Shown here: piece by piece, positions 36,355 to 45,452 of the stretch
Numbering within the stretch: position 1 is the stretch's first letter
How the letters are laid out: every line of letters starts with the position of its first letter
DNA from: Bacteroidales bacterium UBA6229
GTDB lineage: Bacteria; Bacteroidota; Bacteroidia; Bacteroidales; F082
Direction of reading: 5' to 3'
Assembly: GCA_002440975.1 (NCBI GenBank)
Contig: DJWN01000103.1
Coordinates: forward strand, 1 to 64,000
Length of the DNA: 64,000 bases
Made by a program: the position numbers and the translations under genes
Notes under the pieces: model-generated
The model's input: only the letters and a program-made list of their open reading frames with translations
Told to the model about the DNA's origin: nothing
The model's database searches: none

Positions 36355-37866
36355 ATGAGTAAGACAATAAGCGGACGTATTGCACAGATCATCGGGCCGG
36401 TGATTGACGTAGCCTTCGAGCAAGAATCAGATCTTCCCAACCTGCACGATGCGTTGGAAATTACCCGTGAAAACGGCGAAACACTAATCCTTGAAGCACA
36501 ACAGGCCATAGGCGAAAATACGATCAGAGCCATTGCCATGGACTCTACTGACGGTTTAAAACGCGGCATGAAAGTAATTGCGCTGGGCAGACCCATCTCG
36601 ATGCCAACGGGCGATGAAATTAAAGGCCGCCTGTTCAATGTTATCGGCAAACCCATCGACGGACTGAGTGAAATAAAAAGTAAGACTTCATACAGTATCC
36701 ACCGGGATCCGCCAAAATTTGAAAACCTCACCACTCAAAGTGAAGTGCTCTATACCGGAATCAAAGTAATCGACCTGATTGAGCCTTATGCCAAAGGCGG
36801 AAAAATCGGTTTATTTGGCGGTGCTGGTGTTGGCAAAACGGTGATCATCATGGAGTTGATCAATAATATTGCTAAAACCTATTCTGGTATGTCGGTTTTT
36901 GCCGGTGTTGGAGAACGCACCCGCGAAGGAAACGATTTGTTGCGCGAAATGATCGAATCCGGTGTTATCAGGTACGGAAAAGAATTCCAGAAAAACATGG
37001 AAGAAGGCGGATGGGATTTGTCTAAAGTTGACCCCAAAGAGCTGGAGCAATCACAGGCTACATTGGTGTTTGGACAGATGAACGAACCTCCTGGAGCCCG
37101 TGCCAGGGTTGCCTTGAGCGGTTTGACACTGGCTGAATATTTCCGCGATGGAGACGAAGAAACAGGCGGAAAAGACATCCTTTTCTTTATTGACAATATC
37201 TTCCGTTTCACTCAGGCAGGTTCTGAAGTTTCTGCTTTGCTTGGTCGTATGCCTTCTGCTGTAGGATATCAGCCAACACTGGCTACCGAAATGGGTATGA
37301 TGCAGGAACGTATTACTTCTACAAAACGTGGCTCAATTACTTCTGTACAAGCTGTTTATGTGCCGGCAGATGACCTCACCGACCCTGCTCCTGCTACCAC
37401 ATTTGCTCACCTTGATGCCACAACGGTATTGAATCGTAAAATAGCCGAGCTTGGTATTTATCCTGCTGTGGATCCACTCGATTCCACTTCACGGATTCTT
37501 ACTCCTGAAGTAGTTGGCGAAGAGCACTACAAAACTGCACAGGAAGTAAAAAATATTTTGCAGCGTTACAAAGAATTGCAGGATATTATTGCCATTCTTG
37601 GTATGGATGAGCTTTCGGAGGAGGACAAGCTGATCGTACATCGTGCCCGTCGTGTTCAACGTTTCCTTTCTCAGCCTTTCCATGTTGCCGAGCAATTCAC
37701 CGGCATTCCGGGAACAGTAGTAAGCATCGAAGATACGATCAAAGGCTTTAAGATGATTATGAATGGTGAAGTGGATGAATATCCTGAAGCAGCATTCAAT
37801 TTGGTTGGAACCATAGAAGAAGCCATTGAAAAAGGCAAGAAACTGATGGCTGAAAGTAACGTATAA
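36355..37866 (+). CDS. atpD: ATP synthase F1 subunit beta
   Basis: A 503-residue catalytic subunit. The Walker A GGAGVGKT lies near residue 155, and FIDNIFRFTQAGSEVSALLGRMPSA (Walker B and catalytic loop) follows in two stretches. It makes ATP at the alpha/beta interface. It is followed after 15 nt by atpC. The other ATP synthase genes lie on the opposite strand across a ferritin gene, so subunit supply depends on two transcripts. Confidence 0.98.
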   Translation: MSKTISGRIAQIIGPVIDVAFEQESDLPNLHDALEITRENGETLILEAQQAIGENTIRAIAMDSTDGLKRGMKVIALGRPISMPTGDEIKGRLFNVIGKPIDGLSEIKSKTSYSIHRDPPKFENLTTQSEVLYTGIKVIDLIEPYAKGGKIGLFGGAGVGKTVIIMELINNIAKTYSGMSVFAGVGERTREGNDLLREMIESGVIRYGKEFQKNMEEGGWDLSKVDPKELEQSQATLVFGQMNEPPGARARVALSGLTLAEYFRDGDEETGGKDILFFIDNIFRFTQAGSEVSALLGRMPSAVGYQPTLATEMGMMQERITSTKRGSITSVQAVYVPADDLTDPAPATTFAHLDATTVLNRKIAELGIYPAVDPLDSTSRILTPEVVGEEHYKTAQEVKNILQRYKELQDIIAILGMDELSEEDKLIVHRARRVQRFLSQPFHVAEQFTGIPGTVVSIEDTIKGFKMIMNGEVDEYPEAAFNLVGTIEEAIEKGKKLMAESNV

Positions 37867-37881
37867 TTCTAAATTTCTGCT

Positions 37882-38118
37882 ATGAAACTAGAAGTTATCA
37901 CCCCCGACACCACTTTGTTTGAAGGAGAAGTGGAGCTGGTTCAGCTTCCCGGATTGGATGGATTATTTGAAATACTGAATAACCACGCACCTATGATTGC
38001 TGCCTTAGGAAAAGGCCGAATCAAGTTTCAGCAAAGCGATCACAAGGATCAGTTCCTGGAAATCAATGGTGGCGTGCTCGAAGTATTGCACAACAAAGTA
38101 TTGGTGTTGGCAGAATAA
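37882..38118 (+). CDS. atpC: ATP synthase F1 subunit epsilon (short form)
   Basis: A 78-residue protein with only the N-terminal beta-sandwich domain (KLEVITPDTTLFEGE to the end). The C-terminal helical hairpin, which inhibits ATP hydrolysis in other bacteria, is absent. Short epsilon subunits are usual in Bacteroidota. It ends just before a strong terminator at 38140. Confidence 0.95.
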   Translation: MKLEVITPDTTLFEGEVELVQLPGLDGLFEILNNHAPMIAALGKGRIKFQQSDHKDQFLEINGGVLEVLHNKVLVLAE

Positions 38119-38139
38119 TAAATAACGATAGCATACAAA

Positions 38140-38176
38140 AAAGCCGGCTCTGTATTTTACAAGGCCGGCTTTGTTC
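38140..38176 (+). terminator. Terminator of atpDC
   Basis: Perfect 9-bp stem AAAGCCGGC/GCCGGCTTT (38140-38148 with 38164-38172), followed by TTTGTTCTT. It may also serve the convergent ferritin gene, having A-rich sequence on its other side. Confidence 0.85.
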
Positions 38177-38196
38177 TTCTTAAAAGAGGCTGTTTC

Positions 38197-38712
38197 TTAT
38201 ACAGCTGATGGGCTTGGTGCAGCAGCTGTCATGGCTTCCAGCTCTTTATCAATGTGGAACATACCACCCTTTTGATCGCCAACCAGGTTGAGTTTATCCA
38301 AAATCGTACTCATGGTGCTTTCTTCTTCTATTTGCTCATTGATATACCATTGCAGGAAATTTCCGGTTGTAAAATCTTTCTCTTCCAGCGTGATAGCATA
38401 CACATCATTGATTGATTCTGTGATGTACTGTTCATGTTTCATCACTTTCTGAAACACATCAACCAGAGAATTATAGCTGGCTTCGGGTGTTTCCAACGAA
38501 CCGATAACAGCCTTTCCGCCACGATCATTTACATAATGAACCAGCTTGAGCTGATGCATACGTTCTTCATCTGACTGACGATACAAGAAAGCAGCAGCAC
38601 CCGGATATCCGTTTGCTTCGCACCAGATAGCCATTGCCAAATAAATCCGTGAGGAATGTTCTTCTTTTAAAATTTGCGCATTCAATGCGTCTTCAACATT
38701 TTTCTTTAACAT
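38197..38712 (-). CDS. ftnA: Ferritin (non-heme)
   Basis: A 171-residue four-helix-bundle iron store. Ferroxidase ligands are visible in EEHSSRIYLAMA and SDEERMHQ. I start at ATG 38712; the frame opens at a TTG nine codons earlier. It stores and detoxifies Fe(II) using oxygen or peroxide. It sits between the two convergent halves of the ATP synthase genes, transcribed with the atpBEFHAG strand and 72 nt after atpG. Confidence 0.93.
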   Translation of the reverse strand: MLKKNVEDALNAQILKEEHSSRIYLAMAIWCEANGYPGAAAFLYRQSDEERMHQLKLVHYVNDRGGKAVIGSLETPEASYNSLVDVFQKVMKHEQYITESINDVYAITLEEKDFTTGNFLQWYINEQIEEESTMSTILDKLNLVGDQKGGMFHIDKELEAMTAAAPSPSAV

Positions 38713-38784
38713 AGCTTTTGCGTTTTGGTAATTAAACAACTCAACACTCCGCCAGGTTCACACTTATTAATTTATTAACCCTTT

Positions 38785-39669
38785 TTAACCATTCAATGCA
38801 TTGGCACCACCAACAATTTCAAGGATTTCATTTGTGATGGCAGCCTGACGCGCTTTATTATAACTTAATTTCAGATCCTTAAGTAGTTCTGTAGCATTAT
38901 CAGTGGCCTTATGCATCGCCGTCATCCGGGCACCATGTTCGGAGGCAAAGCTGTCGAGCAACATTTTATAAACCTGAATTTTAAGTGATTTAGGAATTAA
39001 CTCATCCAAGATCTGATCTTTTCCGGGCTCAAAAATATAATCAAGGCCTTCATGTTGTTTATCATCTTCAAGCTGAGGCATTTCGACCGGAAGAAACTGT
39101 TCGTGAATCAAAAACTGAGTGGCTGCATTTTTGAATTGGTTATACACAAATATGATCTGATCGAATTCGCCTGCCATAAAAATGTCCATCAATTCTTGCG
39201 CAATGGGAACTACCTCAGTAAAAACAAGGTTATCAAAGACAGCATGATTGGCTTTATAAATGCTGAATTTCCGGCTTTTAAAAAAATCTTCTCCTTTTTT
39301 GCCAATGCAAAATACTTTCAGGTTTCCTGCTTTATGCTGGGCTTCATAGTTTTCGTTGATCAACTTCACAGTTGCCCTAATCACATTCGTATTGAAAGCA
39401 CCACACAAGCCGCGATTTGATGTTACAGGCACAAGTAAAATCTTTTCGGCTGGCCTAACCACTGCATACTTATTATCGTCGGCCTGCTCCACGCTTCGAT
39501 TCAAATCCTGCATCAATTCCTGCAGTTTGGCTGCATAAGGCCGCATGGTCGTAATCGCATTTTGAGCGCGGCGTAATTTGGAAGCAGCCACCATTTTCAT
39601 TGCACTGGTGATCTGCTTTGTCGAGTTGACGGACTCAATACGTGTTCTTACTTCTTTTAAATTGGCCAT
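38785..39669 (-). CDS. atpG: ATP synthase F1 subunit gamma
   Basis: A 294-residue central stalk subunit. The N-terminal and C-terminal helices that form the rotor coiled coil are clear (KEVRTRIESVNSTKQITSAM at the start, YNKARQAAITNEILEIV at the end). It is the last gene of the minus-strand atpBEFHAG run, 33 nt after atpA. Confidence 0.96.
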   Translation of the reverse strand: MANLKEVRTRIESVNSTKQITSAMKMVAASKLRRAQNAITTMRPYAAKLQELMQDLNRSVEQADDNKYAVVRPAEKILLVPVTSNRGLCGAFNTNVIRATVKLINENYEAQHKAGNLKVFCIGKKGEDFFKSRKFSIYKANHAVFDNLVFTEVVPIAQELMDIFMAGEFDQIIFVYNQFKNAATQFLIHEQFLPVEMPQLEDDKQHEGLDYIFEPGKDQILDELIPKSLKIQVYKMLLDSFASEHGARMTAMHKATDNATELLKDLKLSYNKARQAAITNEILEIVGGANALNG

Positions 39670-39702
39670 CCTTTGAATGGTTTATTTTTGATGCACAAGA
39701 GA

Positions 39703-41286
39703 CTATTTTTCATAAGTGGCAGCAATATCAGTAGCCACTTTACGCAATTTTGCGGTGATTTCGTCGGTATATTTTCCTGCCTTTAATTCTTTAAGCAGCT
39801 CGGCATGATGCTCTTCGAGCTGATGCAGGAAGGTATCCTGAAAGTCATTTACTTTATTAACGGGCACTTTCCTGAGCAGATTTTGTGTTCCACAGAAAAT
39901 GATAGCCACCTGATTTTCCACTTTCATTGGAGAATATTGAGGCTGCTTGAGGATCTCCACATTGCGGCGACCTTTGTCCAGAACTGCCATTGTAGCTGCA
40001 TCCAGATCGGAACCAAACTTCGAAAAAGCTTCCAGCTCACGAAACTGTGCCTGGTCGAGCTTCAAGGTACCGGCAACCTTTTTCATGGATTTAATCTGTG
40101 CATTACCTCCCACACGCGATACCGAAATACCCACATTAATTGCTGGCCGAATACCGGCGTTGAACAGATTGGTTTCGAGGAATATCTGTCCGTCAGTAAT
40201 CGAAATAACGTTCGTTGGAATATAAGCTGAAACGTCTCCTGCCTGTGTTTCGATAATTGGAAGTGCAGTAAGCGAGCCACCACCTTTAACCATATGTTTG
40301 ATGGTTTCGGGCAGGTCGTTCATGTTTTGGGCTATTTCGTCGGAATTGATCACCTTGGCAGCTCGTTCGAGCAGGCGTGAATGGAGATAAAATACATCAC
40401 CTGGATAAGCTTCGCGACCCGGAGGACGACGCAACAGCAGTGAAACTTCACGATAAGCTACAGCCTGTTTCGAGAGGTCATCATAAATCACCAAAGCCGG
40501 ACGTCCGGTATCGCGGAAAAACTCGCCAATGGCAGCACCGGCAAAAGGTGCATAAAACTGCATGGCAGCCGGGTCGGATGCCGTTGCCGAAATCACAACG
40601 CTATAAGGCATGGCACCATTGTCTTCGAGGGTTTTAACAATCTGTGCCACCGTTGATCCTTTCTGACCAATGGCCACATAAATACAATACACCGGTTCGC
40701 CTCTGTCGTAAAACTCTTTCTGATTCAGGATGGCATCAATAGCAATTGCTGTTTTACCCGTTTGGCGGTCGCCAATGATCAGCTCGCGTTGGCCACGACC
40801 AATCGGGATCATGGCATCAATGGCTTTGATACCGGTTTGCAGCGGTTCGTTCACCGGCTGGCGGAAAATTACTCCGGGAGCCTTGCGTTCGAGCGGCATC
40901 TCAAAAGTATCACCAGCAATGTCGCCTTTACCGTCAATAGGTTCGCCCAGTGTATTGATTACGCGACCCAACATGCCTTCACCCACTTTGAGTGAAGCAA
41001 TGCGACCAGTGCGTTTTACAGTATCACCTTCATTAATATCTTCGCTGTCGCCCAGAAGTACCACACCAACATTGTCTTCTTCAAGGTTAAGCACAATGCC
41101 CATCAGGCCATTTTTTTCAAATTCAACAAGCTCGCCCGATTCGGCATTTCCCATGCCATAAACACGGGCAATACCATCACCGATCTGTAAAACTGAGCCT
41201 ACTTCTTCCAATACAGCATCGGTTTTGAATCCGGCCAGTTCCTGACGTAGAATTGCTGATACTTCTGCGGGTTTTATTGTTGCCAT
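39703..41286 (-). CDS. atpA: ATP synthase F1 subunit alpha
   Basis: A 527-residue non-catalytic nucleotide-binding subunit. Walker A GDRQTGKT lies near residue 170, and the alpha-beta signature PAINVGISVSRVGG near residue 360-375. It binds regulatory ATP and forms the hexamer with beta. It follows atpH by 18 nt. Confidence 0.98.
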   Translation of the reverse strand: MATIKPAEVSAILRQELAGFKTDAVLEEVGSVLQIGDGIARVYGMGNAESGELVEFEKNGLMGIVLNLEEDNVGVVLLGDSEDINEGDTVKRTGRIASLKVGEGMLGRVINTLGEPIDGKGDIAGDTFEMPLERKAPGVIFRQPVNEPLQTGIKAIDAMIPIGRGQRELIIGDRQTGKTAIAIDAILNQKEFYDRGEPVYCIYVAIGQKGSTVAQIVKTLEDNGAMPYSVVISATASDPAAMQFYAPFAGAAIGEFFRDTGRPALVIYDDLSKQAVAYREVSLLLRRPPGREAYPGDVFYLHSRLLERAAKVINSDEIAQNMNDLPETIKHMVKGGGSLTALPIIETQAGDVSAYIPTNVISITDGQIFLETNLFNAGIRPAINVGISVSRVGGNAQIKSMKKVAGTLKLDQAQFRELEAFSKFGSDLDAATMAVLDKGRRNVEILKQPQYSPMKVENQVAIIFCGTQNLLRKVPVNKVNDFQDTFLHQLEEHHAELLKELKAGKYTDEITAKLRKVATDIAATYEK

Positions 41287-41304
41287 AATTCCGTTATTGT
41301 TGCG

Positions 41305-41862
41305 TTAAAATCCTTTTATAAATAAGTTTTTATCAAATTCTTTATGAAGCCTTGAGATGATCTTGCTGATACTGGCATCGTACTGATAATCCTGCATTCT
41401 AAGTTTATATCCTCCAATTATTTCAGGATCAAGTTTTTGTTGCATCTGGATGGTTTTCTGTGTGCGTGCTCCCATAATTTGCAACATTTTACGGCTCAAG
41501 GTTTCATCAATTGCTGCGGCAGTAGTAATCTCAACGATTGCAATATTTTTGTGATCAAGATAACTTTCATAAAACTGTTGGGCAATATCATGCACCTGTT
41601 CTTCGCGTCCTTTTCTGATGAGGATATCCAAAAAAGCAAGGCTACGTTTGTCAATTTTTCCTTCGAACACTTTTTTTACAACAGTTTTCTTACGCACTGG
41701 CGGAATCACAGGGCTTGCCATCATGCGTCTGAGTGCTCTGTTTTCGGCCATCACATCCGCCACCAGCTTCATATCATCCTTTACCTCCTCGAGCTTTCCG
41801 TCCTCAACGGCAAGATCAAAAAGTGCTTTGGCGTATCTTCTTGCCAGTAGTATATTTTTCAT
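41305..41862 (-). CDS. atpH: ATP synthase F1 subunit delta
   Basis: A 185-residue peripheral stalk subunit of the OSCP/delta family. It opens with LARRYAKALFDLAVEDGKLE, typical of the N-terminal helical domain, and ends with the conserved segment around DPEIIGGYKLRMQDYQYDAS in two parts. It links F1 to subunit b. It lies between atpF (29 nt) and atpA (18 nt). Confidence 0.95.
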   Translation of the reverse strand: MKNILLARRYAKALFDLAVEDGKLEEVKDDMKLVADVMAENRALRRMMASPVIPPVRKKTVVKKVFEGKIDKRSLAFLDILIRKGREEQVHDIAQQFYESYLDHKNIAIVEITTAAAIDETLSRKMLQIMGARTQKTIQMQQKLDPEIIGGYKLRMQDYQYDASISKIISRLHKEFDKNLFIKGF

Positions 41863-41891
41863 CGTATAAAATTGATTTTGCTCGTGGCGAA

Positions 41892-42386
41892 TTAGTTCAA
41901 CTGTTTTTCTTCAATCAGCTTTTCGATATAAGCTTTTTGAACGTCTGGTGATTTCATCTTTTCGCGCAGAACCATTTCAGCAATATCAATCGAAATCTCT
42001 GCAATTTGATTTTTGATGTCCGTCATGGCTGCTTTGCGCTCATTTTCGATGCGCACTTTGGCATTCTCAACTATCCGATCGGCTTCATCATTGGCTCTGA
42101 CACGGGCTTCATCCAGTATTTTATCGCGCAGTTTGCGGGCTTCCATCATCAGCTGATCTCTTTCTTCCTTGGCCTTTTTGAGCAAGGCCTCATTATCTAT
42201 TTGCAGCTTTTTCATCTCTTCATGAGCACGATCAGCTGCCTGAAGTGCTTCTTCAATATGTCTTTCGCGGTCTTTAAGTGCCTGAATAATAATAGGCCAG
42301 GCAAACTTCTTCAGGATGAAGAAAACCGCTCCAAAGGCCAGCGTCATCCAGAAAATCAGTCCTAATCCGGGATTTACAAGTTCCAT
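41892..42386 (-). CDS. atpF: ATP synthase Fo subunit b
   Basis: A 164-residue peripheral stalk subunit: one TM helix (about 9-29) followed by a long charged coiled coil. It anchors delta and alpha to the membrane. An intrinsic-terminator-like hairpin at 42421-42466 separates it from the upstream atpE, so part of the transcripts may end before it. Confidence 0.95.
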   Translation of the reverse strand: MELVNPGLGLIFWMTLAFGAVFFILKKFAWPIIIQALKDRERHIEEALQAADRAHEEMKKLQIDNEALLKKAKEERDQLMMEARKLRDKILDEARVRANDEADRIVENAKVRIENERKAAMTDIKNQIAEISIDIAEMVLREKMKSPDVQKAYIEKLIEEKQLN

Positions 42387-42420
42387 AGGTTATTCTTAGT
42401 TAAGCATTAATACAACTGAT

Positions 42421-42466
42421 GAAATAAAAACCCGACTTTGTAACCAACCGTTGCAAAGTCGGGTTA
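42421..42466 (-). terminator. Intrinsic terminator-like hairpin between atpE and atpF
   Basis: On the minus strand a perfect 12-bp stem (42454-42465 with 42429-42440, AACCCGACTTTG and its complement) with a 13-nt loop is followed by TTTTTATTT. It begins about 10 nt after the atpE stop codon, inside the operon. It can act as a partial terminator or a 3' stabiliser. Confidence 0.8.
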
Positions 42467-42475
42467 AAATTGCTG

Positions 42476-42736
42476 TTACATGAAAACGATCAGCAGACAA
42501 ACCACGATAGCAAAGAAGGCAACACCTTCGATAAGAGCCGCCGACACGATCATATTTGAACGAATGTCGCCGGCAGCTTCGGGCTGACGTGCAATTGATT
42601 CCAATGCGCTGCGACCAATCTGGCCGATACCCATACTGGCGCCAATGGTGGCAATACTTGCACCAAGGCCGGCTGCCATTTTTGCAATTGGAGTTAAATC
42701 GCTAACTGCTTGTAACAAAATGGTTAATAATTCCAT
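42476..42736 (-). CDS. atpE: ATP synthase Fo subunit c
   Basis: An 86-residue two-helix proteolipid that forms the rotor ring. The loop RQPEA is conserved. The ion carboxylate is in SAALIEGVAFF, with Gly and Val after the Glu, where sodium-binding rings have Ser-Thr; a Gln in the first helix (GIGQIG) occurs in both types. Proton coupling is the better guess. It is followed by a strong hairpin, fitting the need for many c copies per complex. Confidence 0.96.
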   Translation of the reverse strand: MELLTILLQAVSDLTPIAKMAAGLGASIATIGASMGIGQIGRSALESIARQPEAAGDIRSNMIVSAALIEGVAFFAIVVCLLIVFM

Positions 42737-42772
42737 GATTGTAAATATTAATGATTAATAAATGGGTTAATT

Positions 42773-43894
42773 TTAATGATGTTCTTCCACTGCCATTCCA
42801 AAATAAATAGCTGACAACAAGGTAAATACATAGGCCTGGATAAATGCTACCAGCAATTCCAGGAAATTAATAAAAATTGAAAGCAGGATAGAAATGATTG
42901 ACATCCCATATCCGGCATAAACACTGGCCTGCCCAAAAACAAAGATCAGGCTGATAAATCCAAGTATGATAATGTGGCCTGCCGTGATGTTTGCAAACAA
43001 ACGCACCATCAGCACAAAGGGTTTCGTAAACACACCAACGAGCTCAATCACAGGCATCAAGGGCAATGGTACCTTGAGCCACCAGGGAACGCCTGGTGTG
43101 TTGAAAATGTGAGCATAATAATTTTTGTTGCCCGTGAAAGTGGTGATGAAAAAAGTAAACAGAGCCAGAACACCTGTTACAGCAAGATTTCCGGTTACGT
43201 TTGCTCCAAAGGGAAAAATCGGGATCAGGCCCAGCAGGTTGTTGAAAAAGATAAAAAAGAACACCGTAAACAAATACGGTAAAAATCGTTCGTAATGCTT
43301 TCGGCCAATAGCCGGCAGGGCTACCTCATCACGGATAAACAAAATGATCGGCTCAATGATGGATTGAAATCCTTTAGGTGCCTTCCGCTCACGCCTGCGA
43401 TAGGATTTGGCTACACCCAAAAAAATCAGGACAACAATAGTGCTGTATATAATAACTGCCAGCGAATTCTTGGTAAGCGAGAGATCGATTGGCTGAATAA
43501 AGTTACCGTCAGCATCGCGTTTCACAATTTTTCCTTTTAACATGCCTTCCCGGGCTATCTCAAAGCCTTTGTAAGCTGCCTTGCCATGATGAAATTTTGA
43601 TGACAGAAAGAAATGCCATTCACCTTCATCATACAGTATAACAGGCAAAGGAACCGTGATGTGCGTGTGTCCGTAATCAGCAATATGCCATTCATAGGCA
43701 TCAACGATATGTCCGATGATAATTTCTCCGGCATTCAGGTCTGCTTTTTCCATTTCATCCTCAGTATGCTCTAGTATCTGGTGCAAATCTTCATCAGCAC
43801 GCGCATTTAGTGACCAGGCAAAAAAACCAATAAGCAGAATCGTTGCTATGTAACTTATTGATCTGCTTCTAATTATTCCTTTATGGATCGCCAT
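42773..43894 (-). CDS. atpB: ATP synthase Fo subunit a
   Basis: A 373-residue membrane subunit forming the ion half-channels. The essential Arg is in MVRLFANITAGH. Compared with E. coli (271 residues) it has an N-terminal extension of about 100 residues: a hydrophobic leader (about 14-32) and an acidic, His-containing region, as in other Bacteroidota. It is the first gene of the minus-strand operon, 36 nt before atpE. Confidence 0.95.
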   Translation of the reverse strand: MAIHKGIIRSRSISYIATILLIGFFAWSLNARADEDLHQILEHTEDEMEKADLNAGEIIIGHIVDAYEWHIADYGHTHITVPLPVILYDEGEWHFFLSSKFHHGKAAYKGFEIAREGMLKGKIVKRDADGNFIQPIDLSLTKNSLAVIIYSTIVVLIFLGVAKSYRRRERKAPKGFQSIIEPIILFIRDEVALPAIGRKHYERFLPYLFTVFFFIFFNNLLGLIPIFPFGANVTGNLAVTGVLALFTFFITTFTGNKNYYAHIFNTPGVPWWLKVPLPLMPVIELVGVFTKPFVLMVRLFANITAGHIIILGFISLIFVFGQASVYAGYGMSIISILLSIFINFLELLVAFIQAYVFTLLSAIYFGMAVEEHH

Positions 43895-44140
43895 TTATGT
43901 GGGTTGATTCAAGGGGTTAGAAATTGGCTGCAATTTTACGAAAGAATCCTTGAATAGGAAAGTATTTTTTATGAATTTCTTTGTAAAGCAGCTTGTTGCA
44001 TAAATTTTTTACCTTTAGTGCTCAAAATGATTACTTTAAAATGATTCTAAATTAGCTTGTTTTGCTGCCTTTGCTGTCAGATTGTTGTATCTTCATAGAT
44101 TGAAAAATTCTTGAACACGAAACTCAAAAAACTGAATATT

Positions 44141-44632
44141 ATGAAAAAAATTTTACCCTTTGTGTTTCTACTATTTTTAGGAGCCTGCAACCATTGTCCC
44201 ACCGATCGGGCAATTGCCAACGAAATAGAAACCATTGAAAACCTGCTTGAATCCTATGTAATAGCACTCGAAAACGAGGACTTTAACATGATTGAACAAA
44301 GCTGGGCAGCCAACGACAGCATTATTCTTATCGGAACCGATAGCCACGAAAAACTGATGGGCTGGGAAAACATCCGCAAGGCATACCGTAACCAATTTAA
44401 CAGCATTTCGAACACCCTCATTTCTACCAGCGATCAGTTTATCCGCATCAACTGCACGGGCAATACGGCCTGGTTTACCAAAACCATGAATTATAATTTT
44501 ATGTACGACAGTGTGGCACACAGCTTCGAAGGCCTCCGGTTTACGGGTGTGCTGGACAAAAATGATAAGGGACAGTGGAAGCTGATGCAGGGGCATCTTT
44601 CCATTCCGGCACAGATCAACATTGGCAAATAA
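44141..44632 (+). CDS. NTF2-like (SnoaL-type) lipoprotein
   Basis: A 163-residue lipoprotein. The lipobox is LGAC (Cys near residue 16). The rest has the cone-shaped NTF2-like pattern of DUF4440/SnoaL-like proteins (ENLLESYVIALENEDFNMIE, then WAANDSIILIG). I start at ATG 44141; the frame opens at a TTG ten codons earlier. Such domains bind small ligands or act as enzymes, but no catalytic residue is evident. Function unknown. Confidence 0.8.
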   Translation: MKKILPFVFLLFLGACNHCPTDRAIANEIETIENLLESYVIALENEDFNMIEQSWAANDSIILIGTDSHEKLMGWENIRKAYRNQFNSISNTLISTSDQFIRINCTGNTAWFTKTMNYNFMYDSVAHSFEGLRFTGVLDKNDKGQWKLMQGHLSIPAQINIGK

Positions 44633-44681
44633 AAGCAAAAAAGTTTTCCTGATAAAAACACAACAAAGTTTCGAAAAGCCC

Positions 44682-44689
44682 TAACTTTG
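44682..44689 (+). promoter_or_regulatory. -7 box of ppa promoter
   Basis: TAACTTTG fits TAnnTTTG, 28 nt before ppa. Confidence 0.6.
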
Positions 44690-44717
44690 CGCCCACTAAC
44701 CGCAAGCTGAAAAACTT

Positions 44718-45386
44718 ATGTCAAAAATCATGGATCCCATTGGCAGGCTGATGGGTTTACGTTACAAATCGCATCCCTGGCATGGTGTCGAAATTGGCTC
44801 TGATGCACCGGAAGTCGTAATCTGTTACATTGAGATGGTTCCAACAGATACCGTAAAATACGAAGTAGATAAGGTTTCGGGATACTTAAGACTCGACCGG
44901 CCACAAAAATACTCAAATGTGGTTCCTGCCTTATACGGCTTTGTGCCCCAAACATTTTGTGCCAGTCGTGTTGCCGAGTTTTGTAATCAAAAAACAGGCC
45001 GTACCGATATTACCGGCGATCGCGATCCATTAGATATTTGTGTGCTCACAGAGAAAGACATCACACATGGTGATATCCTTGTAAGAGCCAGACCTATTGG
45101 TGGTTTCAGGATGATCGATGGCAACGAGGCCGATGATAAAATTGTCGCCGTGCTGGATAATGATGCCGTTTATGGCGGGTATCGCGATATGACTGATTGC
45201 CCCGATCTGGTAATTGACCGGCTGAAACATTATTTCCTTACTTACAAAGATTTGCCCGGTAAAGAAAGTAATGTAGAAATAACACATGTTTATGGCATTG
45301 AAGAAGCCCAGGAAGTAATTAAACGTTCGATAGACGATTATCATCATAAATTTGACAACCTCGACAGCTTTTTATCGGAAGTATAA
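44718..45386 (+). CDS. ppa: Inorganic pyrophosphatase (family I)
   Basis: A 222-residue soluble pyrophosphatase. The metal-binding signature is in DITGDRDPLDICVL. It hydrolyses pyrophosphate released in biosynthesis. It is a little longer than E. coli Ppa (176 residues), like other Bacteroidota forms. It stands alone with its own promoter and converges on the efflux operon. Confidence 0.95.
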   Translation: MSKIMDPIGRLMGLRYKSHPWHGVEIGSDAPEVVICYIEMVPTDTVKYEVDKVSGYLRLDRPQKYSNVVPALYGFVPQTFCASRVAEFCNQKTGRTDITGDRDPLDICVLTEKDITHGDILVRARPIGGFRMIDGNEADDKIVAVLDNDAVYGGYRDMTDCPDLVIDRLKHYFLTYKDLPGKESNVEITHVYGIEEAQEVIKRSIDDYHHKFDNLDSFLSEV

Positions 45387-45452
45387 TATTCAAAAAAAAC
45401 ACGCAGCCGAAAAACTCCGGCCACGGGTACCAAACCAACACACAACAAAGCG

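Noticed and set aside
42476..42736. Sodium-coupled c ring
   Set aside because: The Glu in helix 2 is followed by Gly-Val, not Ser-Thr. The Gln in helix 1 also occurs in proton-coupled rings.
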